DNA of 64,000 bases, from positions 1,612,001 to 1,676,000 of the forward strand of contig CAWKAA010000001.1 in the NCBI GenBank assembly GCA_963847515.1, written 5' to 3'. Made by a program: the position numbers and the translations under genes. This stretch comes from QHXW01 sp963847515 (GTDB lineage: Bacteria > Acidobacteriota > Terriglobia > Bryobacterales > Bryobacteraceae). The notes beneath the pieces were generated by a model that saw nothing but the letters and a program-made list of their open reading frames with translations, made no database searches and had not been told where the DNA came from. This document shows positions 35,107 through 44,254 of the stretch, piece by piece; position 1 is the first letter of the stretch, and every line of letters starts with the position of its first letter.

Positions 35107-36180
35107 CTACGGCTTCAGGTCAATCCGGTCCAGGACCGAGCCGTCGATTGCCAGGGCATCGATGTGGGCGGCTTTGCCTGTGACCTTCACCGACACAAAA
35201 TTCTCAGTGCTGACGACTTTCAGTGTGATGCCTTCTGGCGGCTTGTCGACATCGTAGAGTGGCGCGCCACCGCCACCGGTGATTACGTAGTGCACCCCGC
35301 TCTTCAGATAGTGCTGGTAGTTGTGATCGTGGCCGAAGAATCCCGCGGTCACGCGCTCCTTTTCAAACAACGGAATGAGAGCCGTCATTTCGGGATTATC
35401 TCCCTGACGGCGCGCCACTGCGGTTATGGGCGGGTGGTGCGCCATGACGAAGCGGAAATCGGCTTTCTGGCTTTTGGCGAGGTCTTCCTCGAGCCAGCGC
35501 ACCTGCTCGCTCCAGAAACTCTGCTTTGCCGCCTGGCTGATGGCAGCGTTTCCGATGTCGCTGTTGAGCACGATGAAATGGGCCTGTCCCCAATCGAATG
35601 AATAGTACGGCGTAGTCACGTCAAAGAAATCGTAAAACTGGTGGTTGTTTCGTTCATGATTGCCGAGCGACGGGAAAAACGCGGCATGACGCAAAAGCTC
35701 GCGCTCGATGTCGAAGAACACGGGCCACTGGGCGGAGTCCGCGCCGTCGGCAACCAGGTCGCCCGTGTGCATCACGAAATCGGGCATGCCGTGTTTCAGT
35801 ACTGCCGCAATGACGCGGCGATGCATGTCGTGGCGGGTGCGGGTATCGCCGAAGACTACGAACTGGAAATCAGCCGGCCCGTTCGGAGCCGTCTTGAACG
35901 AACCCCGCCCCGCGTCAAGCCCCAATGCATCGTAATAGTAAGTGGCGCCGGGTTGAAGCCCCGTGTAGGAAGCCTTTTCAGCGCGAAGCACAGGAGCAGA
36001 CTTGTCGAGCTTGCCCGGCTCTGTGCCCAGAGTGGTTTCGCCGGCTTCCACAATCCAAGCCACTGTGGCTGACTTCGACCCGGCGTGAACCACGAAGGGC
36101 CCGCCAATCAGTTTTTCGGCAGCCCACGCTTGCAGGCCGGCTCCCAGCAGGGCGCAGAAAATGAGTGCAATGGATTTCAC
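35107..36180 (-). CDS. secreted calcineurin-like metallophosphatase
   Basis: 357 residues of the purple-acid-phosphatase-like group. A signal peptide (SIALIFCALLGAGLQAWA) precedes an N-terminal fibronectin-like domain (VHAGSKSATVAWIVEAGETT). The metal ligands follow in order: GDTRTRHD, HTGDLVADG, LGNHERNNH, MAHHPP and GHDHNYQHY. This dinuclear site is complete, so the enzyme should be active on an unknown phosphate ester outside the cytoplasm. ATG 36180 directly begins the signal peptide. The gene is divergent from the cysteine-biosynthesis pair at 36314. Confidence 0.93.
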   Translation of the reverse strand: MKSIALIFCALLGAGLQAWAAEKLIGGPFVVHAGSKSATVAWIVEAGETTLGTEPGKLDKSAPVLRAEKASYTGLQPGATYYYDALGLDAGRGSFKTAPNGPADFQFVVFGDTRTRHDMHRRVIAAVLKHGMPDFVMHTGDLVADGADSAQWPVFFDIERELLRHAAFFPSLGNHERNNHQFYDFFDVTTPYYSFDWGQAHFIVLNSDIGNAAISQAAKQSFWSEQVRWLEEDLAKSQKADFRFVMAHHPPITAVARRQGDNPEMTALIPLFEKERVTAGFFGHDHNYQHYLKSGVHYVITGGGGAPLYDVDKPPEGITLKVVSTENFVSVKVTGKAAHIDALAIDGSVLDRIDLKP

Positions 36181-36313
36181 GCTTGGTCCTCTAAACTAAA
36201 AGGTTGTCGAAAAACTGCGAAAACTGCGGAAGGATTTCAACAATCTTCCAAAACGCATCGTATCATTCTTCGCAACCAGCCCAAAGTTCTTCACGAGCAG
36301 GTGCGCTGGGCGG

Positions 36314-37715
36314 ATGTTTTCGAGAGACACTGAAGGGGTGCCCGCTCCGGCAATTCCCTCGAACGTTCTTGAACTGATCGGCAACACGCCGCTCGTGGAA
36401 CTCCACGGGTTCGACGCCGGCCCTTGCCGGTTGTTTCTCAAGCTGGAAAGCAACAATCCGGGCGGGTCGATCAAGGACCGGATGGCGCTGGCCATGGTCA
36501 ATGCCGCCGAACGGTCGGGCGAATTGCGGCCGGGAAGCACTATGGTGGAAGCCACGGCCGGCAACACGGGGATCGGTCTGGCGCTGGTGGCGGCGGTGAA
36601 AGGCTACCGCCTTATTTTGGTGATCCCGGACAAAATGTCCACCGAGAAGATCGCCCACCTTCGCGCGCTGGGCGTGGACATCCGGATTACACGATCGGAC
36701 GTGGCGCCCGGACACCCTGACTACTATCAGGACATGGCGGCGCGGATCACGGCCAACACGCCGGGCACGTACTTCATCAACCAATTTTCCAATGCCGCCA
36801 ATCCGAGAGCGCATGAAGAAACGACGGCGCCGGAAATCTGGGAGCAGATCGGCCACCAGTTGGATGCGGTGGTTTGCGGCGTAGGCTCCGGCGGGACGAT
36901 GACGGGGTTGAGCCGTTACTTTGCTCGCGTGGCGCCGCAGGTGGAAATGGTCCTCGCCGATCCGCAAGGTTCCTCGTTGGCCGCCGTACGTCCAAAAGGG
37001 AACGTTAGGCCCTTCGGGTTCCTATGCCGTGGAGGGTATCGGCTCGAGTTGCGTACCCAAGATCGCCGATCTTTCACGGGTGCGGGAAGCTTTCTCCATT
37101 AGTGATGCGGAAAGTTTCCACACGGCGCGGGAGATGTTGCGAAAATCGGGCATTCTGGCTGGCTCATCGAGCGGGACCCTTGTCGCGGCAGCGCTGCAAT
37201 ATTGCCGGAAACAGACAGTTCCCAAACGCGTGGTAACTTTCGTTTGCGATAGCGGCAATAAATACCTATCGAAGCTCTTCAATGATTACTGGATGATCGA
37301 CCAGGGATACCTGCAGCGGCCGGCTACCGGGACCCTTCGCGATTTGCTCACGCGCCGCTATGAAGAAGGCGCGGTGATTACCGTGGCTCCTGACGATACG
37401 CTCCTCACTGCGTTCCAGCGAATGCGCATAGCGGACGTGTCGCAGGTACCGGTGGTGGAAGAAGGCCGTGCTGTGGGAATTTTGGATGAATCAGATCTAC
37501 TGGTAGCCGTGCATGACGATGAGTCGCATTTTCGCCAGCCGGTGCGAACCGCTATGACCAGCCGCCTGAAAACAGTACCGCCAGCCACGTCGCTCGAAGA
37601 GGTGCGTCATATCCTCGACCAGGGATTGGTGGCGCTGGTGGTGGAGAACGACCATTTTCTCGGTCTCATCACACGATCCGATTTGCTCAGTCACTTACGC
37701 CGCCGCCTGAAATAA
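36314..37715 (+). pseudogene. cystathionine beta-synthase with CBS domains, one frameshift
   Basis: PLP enzyme that condenses serine (or O-acetylserine) with homocysteine or sulfide. The PLP lysine is in NNPGGSIKDRMAL, the substrate loop in EATAGNTGIGLAL and the phosphate cup in GVGSGGTMTG. The second half reads SGILAGSSSGTLVAAAL and SGNKYLSKLF. Two CBS domains follow (VAPDDTLLTAFQRMRIADVS and PPATSLEEVRHILDQGLVAL). An extra base near 36984 breaks the frame between DPQGSSLA and YVQKGTLGPSG; the span is 467 codons plus one base, as expected. The domain order matches bacterial cystathionine beta-synthases. Only 7 bp separate it from the next transsulfuration gene. Confidence 0.9.
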
Positions 37716-37722
37716 TCAACTT

Positions 37723-38888
37723 ATGAGCCACCGTTTTTCGACACGAGCCATTCATGCGGGCCAGGAGCCCGATCCCACGACGGGCGCCATCATGACGCCC
37801 ATCTATGCGACTTCCACCTACGTGCAGCAGAGCCCCGGCGTTCACAAGGGCTACGACTATGCGCGCACGCAGAATCCGACAAGGATGGCCTACGAGCGGT
37901 GCGTGGCGAGCCTGGAGAGCGGCGTTCGCGGATTTGCGTTTGCGTCGGGCATGGCGGCCACGGCTACGGTTCTGGACCTGCTCGACACCGGCGATCACGT
38001 GGTGGCCCGGGATGATCTTTACGGCGGGACGTTTCGTTTGTTCGAGCGGGTTCGCCGGCGTTCGGCGGGCCTGGACTTTCAGCTTCGTCGATTTTTCCGA
38101 TCCGCGAGCGTTGGAGGCGGCATTGAAGCCCCGAACCAAAATGATCTGGATCGAGTCGCCATCGAATCCACTGTTGAAGGTGATCGATCTCAAAGCGGTG
38201 GCCGAGTTTGGGCAAGGCTCGCGGCTTACTCACCGTGGCGGACAACACTTTTGCGAGCCCGTACATTCAGCGGCCCCTCGAGCATGGCTTCGACCTGGTG
38301 CTTCACTCGGCAACCAAATACCTGAACGGGCACTCGGACATGGTCGGCGGCGTGGTTGTCACGGGCGAGAACCGGGAACTGGGCGACCGGCTGGCCTTTC
38401 TGCAAAACGCGGTGGGAGCGATCGGCGGACCTTTCGATTCCTTCCTGGCTTTGCGCGGTCTCAAGACGCTCCACCTACGCATGCAGCGGCACTGCGAAAA
38501 CGCGGCCGAGATTGCCGTCTGGCTTGAGCAACACCGCGCGGTCGCGCGTGTGATTTATCCGGGACTGAAATCGCACCCGCAGCATCTGCTGGCGGCCGCG
38601 CAGATGAACGGGTTCGGCGGGATGGTGACCGCTATTCTACGGGGAAACCTGGAGTCCACCCGCCGCTTCCTGGAGCACTGCCGCCTGTTCGCGCTGGCTG
38701 AGAGTCTCGGCGGGGTGGAGAGCCTGATCGAACACCCGGCCATCATGACGCACGCTTCCTTGCCGGCCGAACGCCTCCACGCAGCCGGCATCACCGACAC
38801 CTTGGTGCGGCTGTCAGTGGGGGTTGAAGATGTCAATGACCTGAAGGAAGACCTGCAGCAGGCATTTGTGGCCGCGGGGCTGGCTTAG
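37723..38888 (+). pseudogene. cystathionine gamma-synthase/lyase-type PLP enzyme, frameshifted
   Basis: Cys/Met-metabolism PLP enzyme (MetB/MetC/CGL fold), about 388 codons. The start is TRAIHAGQEPDPTTGAIMTP, then Y-ARTQNPTR with the cofactor Tyr/Arg. The PLP lysine appears in VLHSATKYLNGHSDMVGG. The frame breaks twice, near 38065 and 38215; the intervening piece (FSDPRALEAALKPRTKMIW, then ESPSNPLLKVIDL) is intact. With the beta-synthase upstream it forms the reverse transsulfuration route from homocysteine through cystathionine to cysteine. Synthase versus lyase activity cannot be told from these motifs alone. Confidence 0.88.
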
Positions 38889-38894
38889 CGCCAA

Positions 38895-40106
38895 TCAGTA
38901 TTGCGTTCGCCAGGGAGAACGATCGCGCCACTCCGCGAGAGCGTCCGCGGCCCATTTCGTAGACTTCTCCTTATGGCACAGATTGCACGGATTTGGGATT
39001 TTGTAGTTTTCCGTCATTGCGGGCGTGATGAAACGAAATGTGTGGCTGCGCACGTAATCGTCGGGAAGCGTCTGCTCGATCTTCGGCATATGGCAGGCGA
39101 CACACTCGGTTCCCGGGCTTCCTAGCTTGTGGTGGGTATGCTCCGAAATCGTACCGGCGTGAGGTCCATTGGGCGAGTTTGGACCGTGGCATTGCAGGCA
39201 TAACTCGCTCGCCGGTCTGATCAGATCCGCATCGTTGCCAGTGCCGTGTACATCATGGCAGGTGAAGCACTTCACACCGTGGGTATACATGACGCTCTGC
39301 ACGAAATCGTTCCCTTGCATACGATTCTTGTGAGCCGTGCCGTCGGCGAAATGAGTGAAACTGGTTTCCCCCAGGTGATGTTCTTCAAGGCGCCAGAAAT
39401 CGTGCAGGTTTAACCTGACGTTGAACCCGACGGGCCAGTCGTAATATTTGCCCTCTATAGGGTTGGTTAGCGGCCGGCCTTGTGAATGGCACTGAATGCA
39501 GACATCGTTGGCCCGCACGTAATCGAGCTGGCCCGGGTTCACAATGTTCTCGCGGGAGGGATGAGCAACATGCTCTGCGCCCGGAGCGTGGCAGCGCTCG
39601 CAGCCCACGTTCCACTCAGTTACGGTGTTCGTCCCGGTGTTGAAGTTCACCGAGTGGCAGCCGTCGCAGAGCGGACCGGTAGGGCGCTTCATGTTGTCCG
39701 GAGGATAGAGCGTGGCCCACCAGTCCGTGCCGTTCCGGACAAAGTACGGCAGCCACTTCTGGTGCGCGATATCCCATTGTGCCGGAAACACGAAATAATC
39801 ATTGCCGGTTTTGGTGAAGTATCGCTGCTTCCACTTGCTGCCGTATACCAGCGCGATGTCTTGAGGTTTAAAAGTCACGAGCGGGTCCGGCTTGGAGAGA
39901 TCCGGGAGAATGGCATCGGGATACTGGCGCGGATCGCGAACGACGTTAGCCATGCGCGTCCTTTTCCAGCGGTCATACACCGACGGGTGGCACGTCTTGC
40001 ACGCCACCGATCCTGTATAACCACGGGCCTGGTCAGAGGAAAGCTGGGCTTGGGACGCGCCGGCCAGCGCCAGCGTGAGTCCGCACACGATCAGGATCTG
40101 CCTCAT
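38895..40106 (-). CDS. secreted octaheme c-type cytochrome
   Basis: 403 residues with a signal peptide (ILIVCGLTLALAGASQAQ) and eight CxxCH haem-binding motifs: CKTCH, CDGCH, CERCH, CIQCH, CFTCH, CLQCH, CVACH and CNLCH. Spacing and the HxxH-type distal histidines resemble cytochrome c554/NrfB-like multihaem electron carriers. A periplasmic electron-transfer role is likely. No partner oxidoreductase, quinol dehydrogenase or cytochrome-maturation gene is in the window. Transcribed away from the GNAT gene region and convergent with the transsulfuration pair, six bases apart. Confidence 0.93.
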   Translation of the reverse strand: MRQILIVCGLTLALAGASQAQLSSDQARGYTGSVACKTCHPSVYDRWKRTRMANVVRDPRQYPDAILPDLSKPDPLVTFKPQDIALVYGSKWKQRYFTKTGNDYFVFPAQWDIAHQKWLPYFVRNGTDWWATLYPPDNMKRPTGPLCDGCHSVNFNTGTNTVTEWNVGCERCHAPGAEHVAHPSRENIVNPGQLDYVRANDVCIQCHSQGRPLTNPIEGKYYDWPVGFNVRLNLHDFWRLEEHHLGETSFTHFADGTAHKNRMQGNDFVQSVMYTHGVKCFTCHDVHGTGNDADLIRPASELCLQCHGPNSPNGPHAGTISEHTHHKLGSPGTECVACHMPKIEQTLPDDYVRSHTFRFITPAMTENYKIPNPCNLCHKEKSTKWAADALAEWRDRSPWRTQY

Positions 40107-40419
40107 GTAGTCTTGCAGTCCATGATCTCAAAACAGCCAAACGTAAGCGGATTGGCTGTTGGTCTGGAGGAATTTGGTGGAGGAGTGGGTAATCCGCCGA
40201 CGCCATATCCAGGTCGCGATTCTCCACCATGTGAGAGTCTAAACTCCACCTGACAGACTGCGGCGGCCAGCATTTACTTATCGGACATGGACATTCCGCA
40301 ATGGCGCCGTTTCCGAGCGCGATCCGTAAACGTTGTGCGCCTTTCGCCGGGCAATCGTGTTCTCTGCTAACCGACTAGACGGATATTTCCCCTAATTGAT
40401 TCCCCCGCGGACTCGGACA
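40107..40419. other. gene-free intergenic region
   Basis: 313 bp between the cytochrome start and the acetyltransferase stop. It should hold the cytochrome promoter (minus strand). I find no ORF with coding character, RNA gene or clear hairpin. Confidence 0.6.
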
Positions 40420-40908
40420 TTAACGTCCCGAAAGAGCCAAGCTTTTAAGTGCCTCCCCTGCGAGACGGTATTTTGTCCACTCATTCATGGGCACGGCGCC
40501 CAGCTTCCTGTAGAACTGGATCGCTGGCTTGTTCCAATCGAGCACTCCCCACTCCAACCTGCCGCAGCCGCGTTCGGTCGCAATTCTTGCAGCCTGCTTC
40601 AGTAGCGCCAACCCAATCCCCTTGCCGCGCAGATGAGGCTTCACGTACAGGTCTTCCAAATAGAGTCCTGGCAGAGCCAGAAACGTCGAATAAGTCGCGA
40701 AGAATACCGCAAAGCCTGCGCATTCCCGATCCCAATGCGCCAGCACCACCTCGGCCGCCGGTTTGCTGCCGAATAATGTCTCGCGCAGCCGTTCCGGGCT
40801 CGCGCTGACGACATGAGCAAGTTTCTCGTACTCCGCGAGTGCATGAATCAGATCGAGAATCACGGGGATATCCGGTTCAGTCGCTGGGACGATCCGTAGG
40901 TTCGACAT
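40420..40908 (-). CDS. GNAT-family N-acetyltransferase
   Basis: 162 residues from ATG 40908; the longer frame upstream has no homology-like sequence. The GNAT core is clear: strand beta4 PGLYLEDLYVKPHLRGKGIG with the acetyl-CoA pyrophosphate loop R-G-K-G-I-G, followed by LLKQAARIATERGCGRLEWG and the C-terminal VLDWNKPAIQFYRKLGAVP. These match the diamine N-acetyltransferase-like (SAT/BltD) subgroup, which acetylates polyamines or amino acids. The substrate remains open. It is divergent from the LysE-type exporter at 41073. Confidence 0.92.
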   Translation of the reverse strand: MSNLRIVPATEPDIPVILDLIHALAEYEKLAHVVSASPERLRETLFGSKPAAEVVLAHWDRECAGFAVFFATYSTFLALPGLYLEDLYVKPHLRGKGIGLALLKQAARIATERGCGRLEWGVLDWNKPAIQFYRKLGAVPMNEWTKYRLAGEALKSLALSGR

Positions 40909-41072
40909 GCTTCTACAAGTGTATGTGCGGAATGAATCAAGCTGAAAGCCATTCCGCGGTGAGGCCAAACAGCCGCCCCCGCGGGATTCCGCAATCGTAT
41001 GCACTACGGCGGCCTGGATGTCGGCGACGCTCCGAAGCTCGTTAGACTGGTGATACACTTCCTGGCGTCACA

Positions 41073-41699
41073 ATGACTTGGACTACCTGGTGGCTCTTTC
41101 TCGTGACCGACACTGTGCTCTCGATGACGCCAGGGCCTGCCGTTCTCTTTGTTCTCTCAAGCGCGCTGCGGGGAGGCTCCCGCAGAGGCGTCGCTGCGAG
41201 CCTCGGCATTCTGTCGGCGAATGTGCTTTACTTTGCGATCTCGGCGACCGGCCTCGGCGCTCTGATTCTTGCATCGTACCGGCTCTTCTTCGCGGTGAAA
41301 TGGCTTGGCGCTGCCTATCTGATCTACCTCGGCCTGCGCGCGCTGATGAGTAAGGAGAGCGTGCTGGCGGATGTCCCCCGTTCCCGAACCGTGACGGCCG
41401 GGCGCCGCTTTTACCGCGACGGGTTTTTGCTCCAGATGGCGAATCCCAAGGGTATCGCGTTCTTCTCCGCCATCCTGCCGCAGTTTGTAGATCCAGGGAA
41501 CCCCGTCGCAACGCAAATCCTGGTTCTCGGCGTAACGTCGATACTCTCGAATTTTTGCGTGTTTGCCGTCTACGGCATGGTGGCGGGGCGGGCATCCGCG
41601 TTGGCTCGCGAGCCTCGTTATGCGCTATGGACCAACCGGATCTCCGGCGGATTGCTCATCGGTGCGGGAGCCGGGCTGGCGAGGCTGCGAAAAACCTAG
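41073..41699 (+). CDS. LysE/RhtB-family amino-acid exporter
   Basis: 208 residues, six predicted TM helices. The hallmark start is VLSMTPGPAVLFVLSSALRG (TPGP motif), then GVAASLGILSANVLYF, VKWLGAAYLIYLGLRAL and the central LQMANPKGIAFFSAILPQF. The C-terminal helices end in GGLLIGAGAGLARL. It likely expels an amino acid or homoserine lactone; specificity is unknown. Being back to back with a GNAT acetyltransferase, it may share regulation. Confidence 0.93.
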   Translation: MTWTTWWLFLVTDTVLSMTPGPAVLFVLSSALRGGSRRGVAASLGILSANVLYFAISATGLGALILASYRLFFAVKWLGAAYLIYLGLRALMSKESVLADVPRSRTVTAGRRFYRDGFLLQMANPKGIAFFSAILPQFVDPGNPVATQILVLGVTSILSNFCVFAVYGMVAGRASALAREPRYALWTNRISGGLLIGAGAGLARLRKT

Positions 41700-42049
41700 G
41701 CCCTGGGCAAGAAGTCTGGATCGTCAGTCCTTGATGTCAGTCAAAACAACCCTTCCACCGGCCCCGAGTTCCCGTTGACGGGAGCTGCCACCTCTTCGAC
41801 AATTACCGGCATGTCGCCATTTTCACAAGCGTCCGCAGCTCTGGTTGCGGCTCTCATGTACGACCCCTTCTACTGGGCATCACCGACGACTCCGGAAACA
41901 ACTTCGTGCAGGAGCCCACGGTCAAGTCTGGCGGTGGGCCCGAAGAGCAGTTCTTTTCCACGACGGTGGTGCAGGACGGCCAGCTAATATTTCTGGAACA
42001 TGGCTTCATCAAGGAGGTGAGCGCCCCCGGCGTCGAGGAAGGCCCCGAT
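41700..42049 (+). other. intergenic region with an open, gene-like fragment
   Basis: 350 bp between the LysE gene and the GMC stop. From about 41867 to 42060 the plus strand has an open frame, reading GITDDSGNNFVQEPTVK, then GPEEQFFSTTVVQDGQLIFL, which looks protein-like but has no good start or known domain. It runs into the antisense of the GMC gene. It may be the remnant of a gene. Otherwise I see nothing in this stretch. Confidence 0.35.
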
Positions 42050-43693
42050 CTAAATGCGGCCTGCGCGCATTTCTTCCGCCATGAAGTCGCTTGCACGCCA
42101 TGCAAGCGCCAGGATCGTCAACGTTGGGTTTTTCTCCGTCGCGGTTGTGAACGCCGCCCCATCCACCACGAACAGGTTCTTCACTTCGTGCATCTGACAG
42201 AAACCGTTCAATGCCGACCGTTTGGGGTCCGCTCCCATACGACAGGTCCCGTGCTCGTGGATGGCTCCACCGCTTACGTCGAGGTGGTTGCGCTCGAACG
42301 GAAGTATTTCTGCGTTGGCGGCGTGCAGGATTTCTTCGCAGGTGTCGTACATCACGCGCGCCATTTTCTTTTCGTTCTCGCCGATTTCGTACTCGATTCG
42401 CGCGATGGGAACACCGTAGCGATCCAGCGGTGTCTTATCGACGCTGATGCGGTTGGTCCTGCGCGGCAGCACTTCCCCGTACGGATGCAGCGCGACCAGC
42501 GACGGATAACGCCTCTTGATCGCCTGCTTTAAGTCAATTCCAAAGCCTGGGAGAGACTTGCCGTAATCCGCATTGTCTTGCGCCCCGCAGCCCCAGAACT
42601 GCATGCCGAAGCCGCGCAAATAATCTTTGCTGCCGCCACCAGGGTTGAAACGCGGCATGTACACGTGCTCTCCGCTAATGCCGTCATCATTGTAAACGCG
42701 GCCACCCAGCAGCTCAGGCAAGAAGCCATACATGTGAAAACGGATTTGCTCCGCAAGATAGCGGCCGACAACGTCATTGCTATTGCCAATGCCGTTGGGA
42801 TATACAGTTGACTTCGAATTCAGCAGGATGCGCGTGGAGTCAACGCAGGAAGCGCCGAGTACGACTCGCCGCGCGCGTACAAGGTGCTCCTCTTTTGTGT
42901 GCCGGTCAAAGTATTGGACTCCACTGGCCAGTCCTTTGTCGTTGACTAGAATACGCGCGACGACAGCATTGTCGACCACTCTTAGCCGTCCCGTTGCGAG
43001 CGCAGGTTCGATGAGGTAGTCGGAAGCATTGAAGAACGCACTGATGTCGCATCCGCGCCCGCACGCCCCGCAGTAGTGGCACGGCGCATGACCGTTAAGC
43101 TCGCGCGTCACTACCGCGCGCCGCCCCGCGACCAGCTTAATGCCGATGCCTGCCGCCGCTTTCTGCAAAAGGCGCTCGCCGCATCGCGGCGCCGGCGGAG
43201 GCAAGTGATGTTTGCTTCCCGGCAACCACTCCGTATCGTCGGTTCCGCCGTTGACGCCTATGAGCTGTTCCACGCGATCGTAATACGGCGCGATGTCCTT
43301 GTAACGTATCGGCCAGGGAATCTCCCAACCGTCACGTTCGGGTTCGGTCAAGTTGAGATCGGAGTAGCGCAGCGATACACGGCCCCAAACGTTTGTTTTG
43401 CCGCCGCGGCCCCACACGCGCGTCAGTTGGAAGTAATGACCCTCCTCCCAGGTGTAGGGTTGATCCTTGAGGTCGAGATAGAACTTCGGTGGGCGCTGGC
43501 CGCGAGCGAGCCGCGGCTGCCATTCCCACGGCTTGACGTGCGACCAGAACTTGGCGCGATCGAACTTTTCGCCCGCGTCAAGAACGAGCACATTCACGCC
43601 TTTCTGCGTCAGGTTCCACGCGGCCATGCCGCCAGCGGCGCCGCTGCCGATGACGATTACGTCGTGTATTTCCGGGCTATGCTTAATCGGCAT
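42050..43693 (-). CDS. GMC-family FAD oxidoreductase, large subunit
   Basis: About 547 residues. The FAD-binding GxGxxG is VIVIGSGAAGGMAAWNL; GHYFQLTRVWGRGGKTNVWG is the second GMC signature; C-terminal AIHEHGTCRMG and ATEKNPTLTILALAWR contain the catalytic His and conserved Asn. A four-cysteine cluster, CHYCGACGRGC, sits near residue 215 and could hold an iron-sulfur centre or disulfides; it is typical of the gluconate/fructose dehydrogenase-like branch of GMC enzymes. It overlaps the small-subunit gene by 11 bases, and a GntR regulator is upstream. Likely a membrane-linked sugar or sugar-acid dehydrogenase. Confidence 0.92.
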   Translation of the reverse strand: MPIKHSPEIHDVIVIGSGAAGGMAAWNLTQKGVNVLVLDAGEKFDRAKFWSHVKPWEWQPRLARGQRPPKFYLDLKDQPYTWEEGHYFQLTRVWGRGGKTNVWGRVSLRYSDLNLTEPERDGWEIPWPIRYKDIAPYYDRVEQLIGVNGGTDDTEWLPGSKHHLPPPAPRCGERLLQKAAAGIGIKLVAGRRAVVTRELNGHAPCHYCGACGRGCDISAFFNASDYLIEPALATGRLRVVDNAVVARILVNDKGLASGVQYFDRHTKEEHLVRARRVVLGASCVDSTRILLNSKSTVYPNGIGNSNDVVGRYLAEQIRFHMYGFLPELLGGRVYNDDGISGEHVYMPRFNPGGGSKDYLRGFGMQFWGCGAQDNADYGKSLPGFGIDLKQAIKRRYPSLVALHPYGEVLPRRTNRISVDKTPLDRYGVPIARIEYEIGENEKKMARVMYDTCEEILHAANAEILPFERNHLDVSGGAIHEHGTCRMGADPKRSALNGFCQMHEVKNLFVVDGAAFTTATEKNPTLTILALAWRASDFMAEEMRAGRI

Positions 43694-44141
43694 CGTCCGC
43701 AACCTGATGCTCGGGATGAGCGCAGCCTTCGAACTCTTTCACGTAGGTGTTGCCGTGCCAGCCGAGTTCGGTGACGAGACCCTCGCGCGTCGAGTAGTAG
43801 GCATCAATGGTGAGATCCTTCATCACCGTAAAGAACTCGTCGGAGGCATTCATCATGTTCGTGAGCAGGCGGGCATACTCGGAATCATCCACTTTTTGGA
43901 ATGCCGAGATGCCCGCGCGAAGCACCGCTGTGAGCTTGGCGTCGCTCGAGGCCGCGCGGTCGATATGGAATTGCACGCCGGCGTCCGCGGCTCCCGGAGT
44001 GCCCGTGCGCGGGATGATCAAATCGGCCACGCGGGTGAGCACCTGCAAGTCCGCTGCGCCAAAGAAGGTCAAGGGCCGGGGTTGGGCATTAAGCGCCGGG
44101 ACCGCGGCCACGATGGCGCACAGGGCTTCGCGTCGTTTCAT
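43683..44141 (-). CDS. gluconate 2-dehydrogenase subunit 3-like protein
   Basis: 152 residues, the small (gamma) subunit partner of the GMC enzyme. A short exported N-terminus (REALCAIVAAVPALNAQ) is followed by the family pattern LTRVADLIIPRTGTPGAADAGV, then VDDSEYARLLTNMMNASDEFF and the C-terminal AYYSTREGLVTELGWHGNTY, ending in the acidic VADDAD. Small subunits of this family bring the large subunit through the Tat or Sec system. The start lies about 70 bp downstream of the candidate GntR site at 44210. Confidence 0.9.
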   Translation of the reverse strand: MKRREALCAIVAAVPALNAQPRPLTFFGAADLQVLTRVADLIIPRTGTPGAADAGVQFHIDRAASSDAKLTAVLRAGISAFQKVDDSEYARLLTNMMNASDEFFTVMKDLTIDAYYSTREGLVTELGWHGNTYVKEFEGCAHPEHQVADDAD

Positions 44142-44209
44142 GTGTTAATGCCTGCTGCTGCGGCGGCAGCTTTTCGGTAGCGAGCAGAATTCCGCAAACG
44201 AATAAGAGA

Positions 44210-44220
44210 ATACATCATAT
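44210..44220 (-). promoter_or_regulatory. candidate GntR operator upstream of the GMC operon
   Basis: Contains ATACATCATA, identical to the site upstream of gntR. On the coding (minus) strand it reads TATGATGTAT and lies about 70 bp before the small-subunit start. Confidence 0.45.
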
Positions 44221-44254
44221 GCGGCATTAAAGAACAATTCCGTGCAACAGCCCC

